Shown here in pieces: positions 41,295-50,104 of a DNA stretch of 64,000 bases; the first letter of the stretch is position 1, and each line of letters starts with the position of its first letter. The stretch covers positions 1-64,000 of the forward strand of contig DASXIC010000015.1 in NCBI GenBank assembly GCA_036498205.1. The letters run 5' to 3'. This DNA comes from AV69 sp036498205. GTDB lineage: Bacteria; Verrucomicrobiota; Verrucomicrobiia; Chthoniobacterales; UBA10450. Made by a program: the position numbers and the translations under genes. A model generated the notes under the pieces. The model did not search any database. It had not been told where the DNA came from and saw only the letters and a program-made list of their open reading frames with translations.

Positions 41295-41978
41295 ATGCCG
41301 GAAGATTTTGCGAGCACGATGCGGGAATTAAGCGCCGCTGCCATCGGGCGCGATCAATCGCGCAGCAGTCAAGAGCTTGCGGCGTTGATGCGGGAATTTC
41401 ATCTGCTCAATGCTACCATTCAAAGCCTCGAATCGGTCCTGACGCGACGGATCGAAAACATAGCGACAGCAGTACTGCCGGCGCGAGCGGCTGAGACGAC
41501 GGCCCAATTTCAGAAAATCGAAGAGCATCTGCAAGCGATTCGAACGAGCGAATCGGTAAATCAGCGGTTGTTTGATTCGCTGCACGATGAGCTCCTGAAA
41601 TATCGCGATAATTTTTTACATGAATCGCTCCACAAACCCTTTGTACGCGATCTGATAATTTTGTTTGATGACCTGAGTGCGCTTTGCGATCAGCTAAAAG
41701 GCGCGACCTCGCGTGGAGAGAAAGCCGATCGACTCGCTCATTGGCGTAGTAATCTGGAAAACGCCATTCACGCGCTGCTCGAAGTGTTGCATCGGCTTGA
41801 AGTGACGGAAATCGAGCCGAAAGAGTTCGTCGATTTGGCAATGCACCGGGTCGTTAGTTTTGAACCGGCGGAATTTGCCGAGGACGACGGACGAATCGTT
41901 ATGCGGGTGAAACGCGGTTTCATCTGGCGCGGTAACGTTCTGCGGCCCGAAGAAGTAATCGCGAAGCGTTACCAATAG
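41295..41978 (+). CDS. GrpE-like nucleotide exchange factor
   Basis: 227 residues. The N-terminal ~100 residues form an alpha-helical, coiled-coil-like segment (ELAALMREFHLLNATIQSLESVLTRRIENIA). The C-terminal domain follows the GrpE beta-domain pattern: FVDLAMHRVVSFEPAEFAEDDGRIVMRVKRGFIWRGNVLRPEEVIAKRY. Identity to E. coli GrpE looks low, so this is a divergent GrpE rather than the housekeeping one. It begins one base after the CobA-HemD stop and is followed by a short Hsp70 gene after a 144-base gap. It likely resets that Hsp70 by exchanging ADP for ATP. Confidence 0.75.
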   Translation: MPEDFASTMRELSAAAIGRDQSRSSQELAALMREFHLLNATIQSLESVLTRRIENIATAVLPARAAETTAQFQKIEEHLQAIRTSESVNQRLFDSLHDELLKYRDNFLHESLHKPFVRDLIILFDDLSALCDQLKGATSRGEKADRLAHWRSNLENAIHALLEVLHRLEVTEIEPKEFVDLAMHRVVSFEPAEFAEDDGRIVMRVKRGFIWRGNVLRPEEVIAKRYQ

Positions 41979-42122
41979 ACGCGCAGCTGCCGCTTTCGGC
42001 ACTTTTTCTCGCGAGCGGCCGACAGATTGCAGTGGCGAAGAGCCCTCTGGAAATCGCTTCGCTATCCGGCATGAAAGTTGCACGCAAAGTGCGGGCGCGT
42101 GTGCCCGTAATTTCTCCAAAAA

Positions 42123-43685
42123 ATGAACCAGCGGAAAGCAGTCGGAATCGATTTGGGCACCACTTTCTCGGCCGTCGCGCATATTGACGCCTACGGGAAA
42201 CCTCAAATCATTCCCAACTCCGAGAGCGAGCGCATTACGCCGTCCGTCATTCTTTTCGACGGAACGAACGTGATTGTCGGGACAACCGCCAAAAATAACG
42301 CCGTGGCTGAACCCGAGAAAATTGTCGATTTCGTCAAACGCGAGATGGGCAAACCGAAAGAGCAATTCCACCGCGAATTTTCCGGAAAGATTTATTCGGC
42401 GGAGGAATTGAGCGCGTTGATTCTGAAAAAGCTCAAGCTTGATGCGGAAAAATATTTAAAAGAGCCAATTACGGACGCGGTCATCACTGTGCCGGCATAT
42501 TTCAACGACGCGGAACGCACCGCCACAATCACAGCGGGACAGCTCGCCGGATTCAACGTTTTACAGATCATAAACGAGCCGACGGCAGCGGCGCTGGCTT
42601 ACGGCCTGGATAAACTGGATGAGGACCAGACCGTTTTCGTATTCGACCTCGGTGGGGGCACCTTCGACGTCACGATCATGCGCATCGAAGGGCACCACAT
42701 CAACATGATCGCGACCAACGGTGATCATCGCCTGGGAGGCAAAGACTGGGACGACACGATCGTCAATTTCGTGGCCGAAGAATTCGATCGCCAGCACGGC
42801 GAAAATCCCTTGCTCGATTTACAAAGTTACCAGGAACTGCACACGCGCGCGTTGTCGGCCAAGATCCAACTATCGAGCCGGCCACAGACAGCCGTGATTC
42901 ATCATCACGCAGGCAAAAGCGTCAAACTGGAGATCACACGCGAGGAGTTTGAACGCCGGAGCCAGCACCTGGTGGAAAAATGCAAAACGATTTGCGAAAT
43001 GGTGATGCAGGAATCCGGGATGACGTGGGAGAAAATTGACAAGGTCCTGCTTGTCGGCGGCATGACGCGAATGCCGATGGTGCGCGAGCTGGTGGCCCAA
43101 CTTACCCAGGCCCCGGTCATTGACGACGTCAATCCAGATGAAGCAGTCGCGATGGGCGCATCAATTCAGGCAATTCTTTCGCTCCTGGAAGAGGAGCGAC
43201 TCTCTGGTGAGAGGGTCCTGCCAGAAAATACCAGAGATCAATTCGCTGGCAGAGACGGCGGCTTAATTCAGGTCACGAACATCACTTCGCACACCCTCGG
43301 CGTCGTTTTATGGGATGAAGCGCAACTCGAAGAGTACGTCTTTCCGATGATCCGCAAAATGACGGCGATTCCAGCGACGGCGAAAAATTCCTTCGGGACG
43401 GCCATGGCAAACATGCAGCGCGCTGTCGTGCGGGTGGTTGAGGGCGAAAGCACCCTGCCCGGCGAATGCACGCCCCTTGGAATTTGCGACGTGGAGCTGC
43501 CTTCATTCCTGCCGAAAGGCTCTCCGGTTGAGTTGACCTATGAGTACAACGCCAACCAAGTACTTGAAGTGTCGGTCGAGGCTTGCGGCAATAGCGCAAA
43601 GGTCTCGATCGAACGGAACACCGGACTCGCGCCAGGTGAGGTGGCGCAGGCGATCGCAAATCTCGGTTCTCTTCGGGTGGCGTGA
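42123..43685 (+). CDS. short Hsp70 (DnaK-like) lacking the C-terminal lid
   Basis: 520 residues versus about 640 for DnaK. The N-terminal ATPase domain is complete: GIDLGTTFSAVAHID, VITVPAYFNDAERTATITAG, NEPTAAALAYGLDKL, FDLGGGTFDVTIMRIEG and LLVGGMTRMPMVRELV. The interdomain linker, usually LLLDVTPLSLG, is changed to GGLIQVTNITSHTLGVVLW. A substrate-binding beta-domain follows to about 515, but the helical lid and acidic tail are missing. It is probably not the main DnaK but a specialised chaperone in a unit with the GrpE-like gene before it and the SUMF1-domain gene that overlaps its stop by one base (TGATG). Confidence 0.85.
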   Translation: MNQRKAVGIDLGTTFSAVAHIDAYGKPQIIPNSESERITPSVILFDGTNVIVGTTAKNNAVAEPEKIVDFVKREMGKPKEQFHREFSGKIYSAEELSALILKKLKLDAEKYLKEPITDAVITVPAYFNDAERTATITAGQLAGFNVLQIINEPTAAALAYGLDKLDEDQTVFVFDLGGGTFDVTIMRIEGHHINMIATNGDHRLGGKDWDDTIVNFVAEEFDRQHGENPLLDLQSYQELHTRALSAKIQLSSRPQTAVIHHHAGKSVKLEITREEFERRSQHLVEKCKTICEMVMQESGMTWEKIDKVLLVGGMTRMPMVRELVAQLTQAPVIDDVNPDEAVAMGASIQAILSLLEEERLSGERVLPENTRDQFAGRDGGLIQVTNITSHTLGVVLWDEAQLEEYVFPMIRKMTAIPATAKNSFGTAMANMQRAVVRVVEGESTLPGECTPLGICDVELPSFLPKGSPVELTYEYNANQVLEVSVEACGNSAKVSIERNTGLAPGEVAQAIANLGSLRVA

Positions 43686-45313
43686 TGGATGTGAAATGGG
43701 ATGTCACTTTTCCGCTTCCTCTTCCCGATGATCCTAAAAAATGGGACGGCTGGAGCCGATACAAATCGCCCAACCCGTACGAGCGGCTCTGCCTGGATCC
43801 ACGGCAGAATCCCAGCAACGAGCTGATCGAAGAGCATTGCCGGGAGCTGTTGCGCTGGTGGCAGAAAAAGCTCCCGCTGAAGAACCAACCAAGTAATCCA
43901 CTGGCGCAGTTATTGCGCTCCGGTCTGGATGAATCGTCCCGATATCTGACCGAAGCGCGCGTAGAGCTGCTTGACCCCACGCGACGAAAACGGGTGGACG
44001 AGGAACTTGCCGCTCAAGCGCAGCAGGAGACCATTGCCGAATTCCAAAAATTTCTCGCATTCTCACTCGCCGACGGGCTCCTCACCAACGACGAAGAGTC
44101 AACGCTGTTCAGGTTTGGGGCCGATCACGGGCTAAACGAGGAGCAAATGCACCTGTTTATTGAGCAGGAATTAAAGGCAACCGGCGCGAGCCGGGCTGTG
44201 GAGCCCGCTTCTCCAGAGATCGCCGCTATCCAGTCCAATGGCGCCGAGGTTGTCGTCACCGATCCTAAAACGGAGTTCGTGAGAATGTTGCGACTAAGCG
44301 GCCTCGACAGCGAGGCAATGACCAACGACCAACGCGATGCCTTCATCAACGTAGCGGAGAATTCCGGCCTGGACCCCAGTGAAGCAGAGGACATGGTCGA
44401 CGCCTATTTGGAAGAGGTCGATCAGCAGCAATCCGACCAGATAACGACGGCGACTCGACAATCTGTTTCGGTGGCGGTCGAGGCAGCAACGAAATCAACC
44501 AAGCCGAACGAGGAAGTCGCCAAGATACCTGCCGAGCGAACGCTGTCCCCCGACGAGGAACGTCGTCGGTTCAACAATTACGTGAATTCCGTTCGCGGCC
44601 AGATGTTCTTAATTCCTTCGAGCGAGTTCACCATGGGCAGCGACGCCGCGGAGGCCGCGCCGAATGAAAAGCCACAATTTCTGGTAACCGTAAGCCGGTT
44701 TTACATTTCCCGATTTCCAATTACGAACGAGCAATACGAGGAATTCGATCCCGGCCATAAGCGCAAGCGCGCTCCTGGCGCTGGTGAGCGGCATCCGGTC
44801 GTATACGTCAGCAGCCTTGATGCGATGCGATTCTGCCAGTGGCTCAGCGCGCGCGAGCGAAAAAAATATCGACTACCGACCGAAGCAGAGTGGGAGTACG
44901 CCGCCAAAGGAAATGACGGCCGACAATTTCCCTGGGGAAATTTCGCTCGGCGCGGCGATCTCGCAAACTTTGCCGACAAGAATACTGTGTTTGCCTGGAG
45001 CGACCCGGAAATCGACGATGGTTTCGCGGAGAGCTCACCCGTAGGATCGTTTCCACGAGGGGCAAGCCCGTTTGGGGTCGAAGACATGGCCGGGAACGTG
45101 TGGGAATGGTGTCTTGATTATTTTGAGCACTATAAAGCAACCCCAAAATCTAACCCACGCGGTCCCAGCACGGGTTCCAAACGCGTTTATCGCGGAGGAA
45201 GCTGGAAGTCTCGTTTTGCCACTTTGCGCACGACTGCACGTAGCGCGAACGCGCCGAATTATTCCTGCAACGATCTGGGCTTCAGGATTGTTTGCGAATG
45301 CGAAGCTAAGTGA
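43685..45313 (+). CDS. J-like, TerB-like and SUMF1 (FGE-sulfatase) multidomain protein
   Basis: 542 residues. Residues ~28-65 (SPNPYERLCLDPRQNPSNELIEEHCRELLRWWQKK) resemble a J-type or DnaJ-adaptor helix but have no HPD tripeptide. Two TerB-like segments follow (LADGLLTNDEESTLFRFGADHGLNEEQ at ~115-150; EAMTNDQRDAFINVAENSGLDPSEAEDM at ~210-240). From ~300 to the end is a SUMF1/EgtB/PvdO-type domain (GSDAAEAAPNEKPQFLV, YRLPTEAEWEYAAKG, GNVWEWCLDYF, RVYRGGSWKSR, CNDLGFRIV). The catalytic Cys pair of formylglycine-generating enzymes is absent in GGSWKSRFATLRTTARS. A substrate-binding or recruiting role beside the Hsp70 is inferred. Confidence 0.75.
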   Translation: MDVKWDVTFPLPLPDDPKKWDGWSRYKSPNPYERLCLDPRQNPSNELIEEHCRELLRWWQKKLPLKNQPSNPLAQLLRSGLDESSRYLTEARVELLDPTRRKRVDEELAAQAQQETIAEFQKFLAFSLADGLLTNDEESTLFRFGADHGLNEEQMHLFIEQELKATGASRAVEPASPEIAAIQSNGAEVVVTDPKTEFVRMLRLSGLDSEAMTNDQRDAFINVAENSGLDPSEAEDMVDAYLEEVDQQQSDQITTATRQSVSVAVEAATKSTKPNEEVAKIPAERTLSPDEERRRFNNYVNSVRGQMFLIPSSEFTMGSDAAEAAPNEKPQFLVTVSRFYISRFPITNEQYEEFDPGHKRKRAPGAGERHPVVYVSSLDAMRFCQWLSARERKKYRLPTEAEWEYAAKGNDGRQFPWGNFARRGDLANFADKNTVFAWSDPEIDDGFAESSPVGSFPRGASPFGVEDMAGNVWEWCLDYFEHYKATPKSNPRGPSTGSKRVYRGGSWKSRFATLRTTARSANAPNYSCNDLGFRIVCECEAK

Positions 45314-45362
45314 CAATCATTCTCGCTCAGCTTTTCGACATGCGCGATAGCTTGAGGCGAAA

Positions 45363-45383
45363 AACGCGGCTCTTCGCCGCGTT
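45363..45383 (-). terminator. hairpin terminator between the SUMF1-domain gene and rpsU
   Basis: AACGCGGC (45363-45370) and GCCGCGTT (45376-45383) form an 8-bp stem with loop TCTTC. On the minus strand it is followed by TTTCGCC, a modest T-run downstream of rpsU. Both converging genes could use it. Confidence 0.65.
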
Positions 45384-45409
45384 CCGAAAACGATCTCAGG
45401 CGTGGAAAA

Positions 45410-45604
45410 TCAGGGGTTAAATCGGAATTTGGTCCGACCCCGTTTCGCATTTGCCTTTGCCTTACGCCTGCTCTTTTGCGATGGCGTTTCAAACGCTCGC
45501 AGGCGGCGCACTTCGTCGAGAATGCCCTCGGCGTCCAGCTTGCTTTTCAGCCGCTTAAGCGCGCGATCTACCGGCTCGCCTTTTCGAACTATGACTTCTG
45601 GCAT
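45410..45604 (-). CDS. rpsU: ribosomal protein bS21
   Basis: 64 residues: PEVIVRKGEPVDRALKRLKSKLDAEGILDEVRRLRAFETPSQKSRRK, the standard S21 sequence, with a basic C-terminal KAKANAKRGRTKFRFNP. S21 sits near the anti-Shine-Dalgarno region of 16S rRNA. It has a separate promoter (45654-45683) and a clear Shine-Dalgarno site GAGGTG five bases from the ATG. A hairpin terminator lies 27 bases after the stop. The gene is not followed by dnaG or rpoD here, the arrangement best known in enterobacteria. Confidence 0.93.
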   Translation of the reverse strand: MPEVIVRKGEPVDRALKRLKSKLDAEGILDEVRRLRAFETPSQKSRRKAKANAKRGRTKFRFNP

Positions 45605-45653
45605 TAATTCACCTCGATCCTGGGAACGTGGCCCCGACTCTTGGAGCGGACGG

Positions 45654-45683
45654 AGGATACCGCAGACGCCTATCTCCAGTCAA
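45654..45683 (-). promoter_or_regulatory. rpsU promoter
   Basis: Minus strand TTGACT (45683-45678), 18-base spacer, TATCCT (45659-45654). The transcript start would be near 45647, giving a ~43-base leader that includes the GAGGTG ribosome-binding site. Confidence 0.6.
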
Positions 45684-45727
45684 ATCGGGAAGGAATTACC
45701 GGCGCGAACCCATGGTTTCGAGGCTTT

Positions 45728-48085
45728 TTAGGTCGCCGCAGCCGGTTTTGTGCCGGCTTGTTTCTCCCTTACTTCACGGCGCAGCGAGCTAGTGCTGCCC
45801 CCGCGGGCCCGGGTCCACCAAAGCACGATCGGTGACGCGATGAAAATGGAGGAATAGGTTCCTACGACCACGCCAATGATAATAGCGAGGGAGAAATCGC
45901 GCAGAACCGCGCCTCCGAAAAGAAACAGGCACAGAATGGGTATCAACGTCACTGTACTGGTCAGAATCGTCCGGCTGAGTGTCTGATTGATGCTCTCGTT
46001 CATGATCTGTTCGATGGAACCCTTGCGGCCACTGGCCAATCCTTCACGGATCCGATCGTAAACGACAATGGTGTCGTTGATCGAATATCCGGCGATCGTC
46101 AGCACTGCTCCGACCATGGTGAGCGTGAGCTCGCGGTGAAGGAGCGAAAACATCCCGACCGTAATCAACACGTCATGTAATAAGGCAACGATTGCCCCGA
46201 CGGCGAACGAAAGCTCGAAACGGAAAGTGACGAAAATCAGGATGCCGAGAATGCCCAGGCCAAGAGCGATGAGCGAACTGCGGGCCAACTCGCCCCCGAC
46301 CAGGGCACCCACCCGTTCGGCTCCTTCCACCTTGAATTGTGCTTGCGGCATCGCACTCATGATTTGTTTCTCGACCGTATCGCTCGTGTGCAGAGGCGTG
46401 CGAACAGTGATGTAATATTTGTCGCCCTGTTTTGATTCCTGGATTGCCGCGTCTGCCAGATTGATTTGCTTGAGCGCGCCGCGCACCTGGCCGACATCGA
46501 TTGGCTGAGGCGAGCTTAGGGTGATCAAATCGCCTCCACGAAAATCAACCCCGAAATTCTTTTCGCCGCGCAGGTAGAACGAAGTCGCGCCAGCGATAAT
46601 GAGGGCGAGAGAGCACATGCACGCGATAAGGCCTTTGCCTAGGAAATCGATGTTCTTGGACGAGATCAGATGCAGCATCCTGATTTTCTTTACCCGACCG
46701 GTATCGACAAACCATTCGAAGAGGTTGCGCCCGACGATGAGCGCGGTGAAAAGCGACGCGAGGATGCCGAGAGTCAAAGAGATGGCAAATCCTTTGATCG
46801 GGCCACTCGCTTTCCAAAATAAAATCACGGCCGTGATCAGTGTGGTTACATTTGCGTCGAAAATTGAGCTGAAAGCTTTTTCATAGGCTGCTTGCACCGC
46901 GACCTTGAGCGATTTTCCGAGCGCAAGCTCTTCACGCAGTCGCTCGTAAACGAGAACACTGGCATCGACCGACAAACCAATTGTCAGAATAATGCCGGCA
47001 ATACCCGGCAGAGTAAGAACGAAACGGAACATGGTCAGCGCCCCGAGAAGGAGAATGAGGTTGATGATGACGCAGAAGCACGCGATCAGGCCGGCGAACT
47101 GATAGTAAATTGAGACGAGCACGAGGGTGATCGCCAGCCCCACCAGACCGGCCAGAACGCTGGCTCTAATCGAATCCGCTCCCAGCGTCGGCGATACGCT
47201 CCGCTCTTCTTCAATCGTAACCGGGGTTTGCAACGGGTTTTCCAATACGCTGGCCAACTGCCGCGCCTCCTGTTCCGAGAAACGCCCCGTAATGACCGCG
47301 TCTCCACCGTAAATCGCATCGCGAATCACCGGTGCCGACTGGATGACGTTATCCAGGACAATGGCGAAACGATGACCTTTGTATTGCTCGGTGATTCGGC
47401 CAAATGTCTTCGCCCCTTCGCCATCGAATTTCAGCTGTACCGCCCAGCCCTCGTTGCCGTAATAGGCATGGGATTCCGAAACATGCTCGCCGCCGAGATC
47501 GGCCTTCTTTTTGACCAACAAGCGCTCCTGATGCTGTTTTGGCGGGCCCTGTTCTTCCGTTCCCTCGGCTCGCAGGTTATAGGTTTCGATTCGATACTCA
47601 GGCGGGATCACTTCCGTTCCCTTGTCGATCCCCTGTAGCCGCTCTCCGTTGTCCGGATAGACCAGACGAAACTCCAGTTTGGCTACGCGGGAAAGTTGAT
47701 CACGCGCTTCCTGGATTTTCGCCGTATCGAGTCCGGGAATTTGCACCAGAATCCGGTCGGCACCCACCGGACTGATGATTGGTTCTCCACCACCGAAATA
47801 ATCAACGCGCTTTCGGATTACTTCGACGGCCTGATCAAGCATTGCCGTGGTAATCGGTTTGTCGGTCTGCTGAAGCTTAATCAGGAATGAAGTCCCGCCT
47901 TTGATATCGAGGCCGAGAGCAATTTTTTTTCCTGGCGGCCAAATGGTGGCAATGCTGAAGGCGACCAGCAGCACCATCAGCAAGGTGGCCAGCAACCGTT
48001 TGCGCAGTCCGTAATCAGTCGCGAAATACCACCCGAAAAGAACAAGCAACAAAAGTCCGATGAAAAAAGTCAGCGCCGGAGTCAT
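45728..48085 (-). CDS. secDF: fused protein-export membrane protein SecDF
   Basis: 785 residues combining SecD and SecF. The SecD half has an N-terminal helix, a periplasmic domain (ALGLDIKGGTSFLIKL; VQIPGLDTAKIQEARDQLSR) and the SVDASVLVYERLREELALGK motif in the helix bundle. The SecF half starts with FLGKGLIACMCSLALIIAGATSFYL, with FGVDFRGGDLITL and NDTIVVYDRIREGL. SecDF uses the proton gradient to pull secreted proteins through the SecYEG channel. yajC lies 15 bases upstream. Fused SecDF is common in Bacteroidetes and some PVC bacteria. Confidence 0.95.
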   Translation of the reverse strand: MTPALTFFIGLLLLVLFGWYFATDYGLRKRLLATLLMVLLVAFSIATIWPPGKKIALGLDIKGGTSFLIKLQQTDKPITTAMLDQAVEVIRKRVDYFGGGEPIISPVGADRILVQIPGLDTAKIQEARDQLSRVAKLEFRLVYPDNGERLQGIDKGTEVIPPEYRIETYNLRAEGTEEQGPPKQHQERLLVKKKADLGGEHVSESHAYYGNEGWAVQLKFDGEGAKTFGRITEQYKGHRFAIVLDNVIQSAPVIRDAIYGGDAVITGRFSEQEARQLASVLENPLQTPVTIEEERSVSPTLGADSIRASVLAGLVGLAITLVLVSIYYQFAGLIACFCVIINLILLLGALTMFRFVLTLPGIAGIILTIGLSVDASVLVYERLREELALGKSLKVAVQAAYEKAFSSIFDANVTTLITAVILFWKASGPIKGFAISLTLGILASLFTALIVGRNLFEWFVDTGRVKKIRMLHLISSKNIDFLGKGLIACMCSLALIIAGATSFYLRGEKNFGVDFRGGDLITLSSPQPIDVGQVRGALKQINLADAAIQESKQGDKYYITVRTPLHTSDTVEKQIMSAMPQAQFKVEGAERVGALVGGELARSSLIALGLGILGILIFVTFRFELSFAVGAIVALLHDVLITVGMFSLLHRELTLTMVGAVLTIAGYSINDTIVVYDRIREGLASGRKGSIEQIMNESINQTLSRTILTSTVTLIPILCLFLFGGAVLRDFSLAIIIGVVVGTYSSIFIASPIVLWWTRARGGSTSSLRREVREKQAGTKPAAAT

Positions 48086-48100
48086 CTGCCTGGGCTTAAA

Positions 48101-48421
48101 TTATTCCGATTTGGCAACGCTGGTGATGGCGGATTTTTCCATCTCAATCTTTACGTTGTCGGCCACTTTTACCACGACGGTAGAATCTTTCACATTAGCG
48201 ATTAAACCGTGAATGCCTGAGCTCGTCACCACTTTGTCCCCCGTTTTCAGGGCCCCGATCAGCTTTTGCTGTTCCTTTTGCCGCCGCATCTGGGGCCGGA
48301 TCATGATGAAATACATGATCACGAAAATGAAAATGAACGGGACAAAAAATCCAAAGCCCCCGCTTGCGCCGGACGCGCCGGCAGGCGCCGCCGATGTTTG
48401 AGCAAGTAAGAAAGTCAACAT
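48101..48421 (-). CDS. yajC: preprotein translocase subunit YajC
   Basis: 106 residues from the ATG at 48421 (MLTFLLAQTSAAPAGASG). The frame could be extended to 48475 but would overlap the divergent GT39-like gene. One hydrophobic helix (FGFFVPFIFIFVIMYFIMI) is followed by RPQMRRQKEQQKLIGALKTGDKVVTSSGIHG, the hallmark of YajC. It associates with SecDF in the inner membrane. The divergent gene starts 3 bases away, so the promoters must overlap the coding ends. Confidence 0.93.
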   Translation of the reverse strand: MLTFLLAQTSAAPAGASGASGGFGFFVPFIFIFVIMYFIMIRPQMRRQKEQQKLIGALKTGDKVVTSSGIHGLIANVKDSTVVVKVADNVKIEMEKSAITSVAKSE

Positions 48422-48424
48422 GAG

Positions 48425-50104
48425 ATGCGGAGGAAAAGAGGGGCACAATTGAATCCAATGCGCTCTGCAATGCAACCACGGCCCGAGGCGGCTTCATTGA
48501 ACGGTCTGAGAAAAGTGCCAGCCCAGATTTTACTTTTCTTTGCAACCGTCGCGACGCTCACGCCATTTCTGAACAAAGCCTTTCATATCGACGATCCGCT
48601 TTTTTTATGGATGGCGGGCCAGATCAGACGGCATCCGTTCGATCCCTATGGGTTCAATGTGAACTGGATCGGCGCGCCTGAGCCAATGTGGAGCGCCATG
48701 CAAAATCCGCCGCTCTGTTCCTATTTTATCGCCGCCTTCACAGGGGTGACAGGTGAGAACGAGATCGCATTGCATGCACTTTTTCTCATCTGGGCTGCAG
48801 TGGCCGTACTCGCCGTCTTCGCGATCGCGCGTCGCTTCTGTCAGCCGCCCACAACGGCGGCGCTCCTGGCCCTGTTCACCCCGGTCTTCCTTGTTTCGGC
48901 CACCAACGTCATGTGCGATGTAATGTTGCTTGCTCTCTATCTACTGGCGATCGAGTGCTGGTTTATCGGTCTCGAGAAGAGAGGGTGGTGGCTCCTGTTC
49001 TTATCCAGCCTGTTGGCGTCGGCAGCCGCCCTGACAAAATATTTCGGGATCAGTGTCGTCGGCCTGCTCGCGGCCTACACCTTACTGCTGCAGTGGCGAT
49101 CATGGCCGCGTCTATTTTGGCTGCTCTTGCCAGTTGCCATCACGATCGCCTACGACGCCTGGACCAAGGCGAAATATGGGCACCCGCTTTTCACCGGGGC
49201 AACACATTACGCCCAAATGATTTCCGGCCGCTATGCCAATTCATTTCCGAAACAATTTCTGCTCGGCTGTTCTTTCCTCGGTGGCTGTTTGTTCCCTGCA
49301 GTTTTTTTCCTGCGCCTGAAACCGAAGATTTTCCTGGGGGCCGCGATTCTCTCGGCTGTATCTCTCGGTTGCTTCTGGTTCTTTTTCTCACCGGGGAGTG
49401 ATTTTGGTCGCAACTACTTTTTCGTCATTATCGAGGGTGGAATTTTTGCGGCCATCGGCTTGTGGCTTCTGGGGCTTGCCGGACTGGATTTCTGGCAGAA
49501 GCGCGATGCCGGTTCTTTTCTTCTTTTTCTGTGGATCATCGGAACTTTTGCCTTCTCCACATTCCTAAATTGGTCCGTAACCGCGCGGACGATATTGCCG
49601 ATGGTGCCGGCGTGCGCGATCCTGATCGCGCGGCGATTCGTCGCCGGACGAGGATTTTCCTGGAAAACGGCAACGCAAATTGCGCTGGCCGCCATGGTGT
49701 CATTCACGATCGCCTTTGCGGACTACAGGGTTGCAAATACTGCCCGAGAAGCCGCGCATCAATTTGAGACGCAATTCCGCGCTGAGCCTGGTACAGTTTG
49801 GTTTCAAAGCCATTGGGGATTTCAATTTTACATGCAGCAGTGGGGCGCCCGTGCTCTGAACATGTTCAATTCAGAAATCACCACTGGCGACGTCATGGTA
49901 GTTCCGGCAAACAACACCGCCGTTTTAAATATTCCGCCGGAGAAAGTTTATCCGCCGGAAGAAGTGAATTTTTCCACGCTGCCTTACTTCTCGACCATCG
50001 GCATAAGAACAGGCGCGAGTTTTTACAGCAGCGTTCGCGGTCCACTTCCCTGGATGTTCGGCCGCGCGCCGGCTGAGATGTACTACGTTGCCCGGTTTCG
50101 CTAG
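48425..50104 (+). CDS. GT39/ArnT-like (GT-C fold) membrane glycosyltransferase
   Basis: 559 residues with about 12 hydrophobic helices. The first loop carries FHIDDPLFLWMAGQI, the conserved acidic pair of the GT-C family, followed by FDPYGFNVNWIGAPEPMW. A C-terminal soluble part of ~110 residues (FRAEPGTVWFQSHWGFQFYMQQWG...) is presumed periplasmic. Members transfer sugars from polyprenyl phosphate donors to lipid A, proteins or other acceptors. The substrate is unknown. It is inserted between yajC and tgt in convergent orientation to tgt, and its stop abuts the tgt stop. Other start sites at 48458 or 48470 are possible. Confidence 0.78.
   Translation: MRRKRGAQLNPMRSAMQPRPEAASLNGLRKVPAQILLFFATVATLTPFLNKAFHIDDPLFLWMAGQIRRHPFDPYGFNVNWIGAPEPMWSAMQNPPLCSYFIAAFTGVTGENEIALHALFLIWAAVAVLAVFAIARRFCQPPTTAALLALFTPVFLVSATNVMCDVMLLALYLLAIECWFIGLEKRGWWLLFLSSLLASAAALTKYFGISVVGLLAAYTLLLQWRSWPRLFWLLLPVAITIAYDAWTKAKYGHPLFTGATHYAQMISGRYANSFPKQFLLGCSFLGGCLFPAVFFLRLKPKIFLGAAILSAVSLGCFWFFFSPGSDFGRNYFFVIIEGGIFAAIGLWLLGLAGLDFWQKRDAGSFLLFLWIIGTFAFSTFLNWSVTARTILPMVPACAILIARRFVAGRGFSWKTATQIALAAMVSFTIAFADYRVANTAREAAHQFETQFRAEPGTVWFQSHWGFQFYMQQWGARALNMFNSEITTGDVMVVPANNTAVLNIPPEKVYPPEEVNFSTLPYFSTIGIRTGASFYSSVRGPLPWMFGRAPAEMYYVARFR

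Noticed and set aside
43282..43980. 232-residue minus-strand frame across the Hsp70/SUMF1 junction
   Set aside because: Antisense to two strong genes, arginine- and serine-rich, with no motif.
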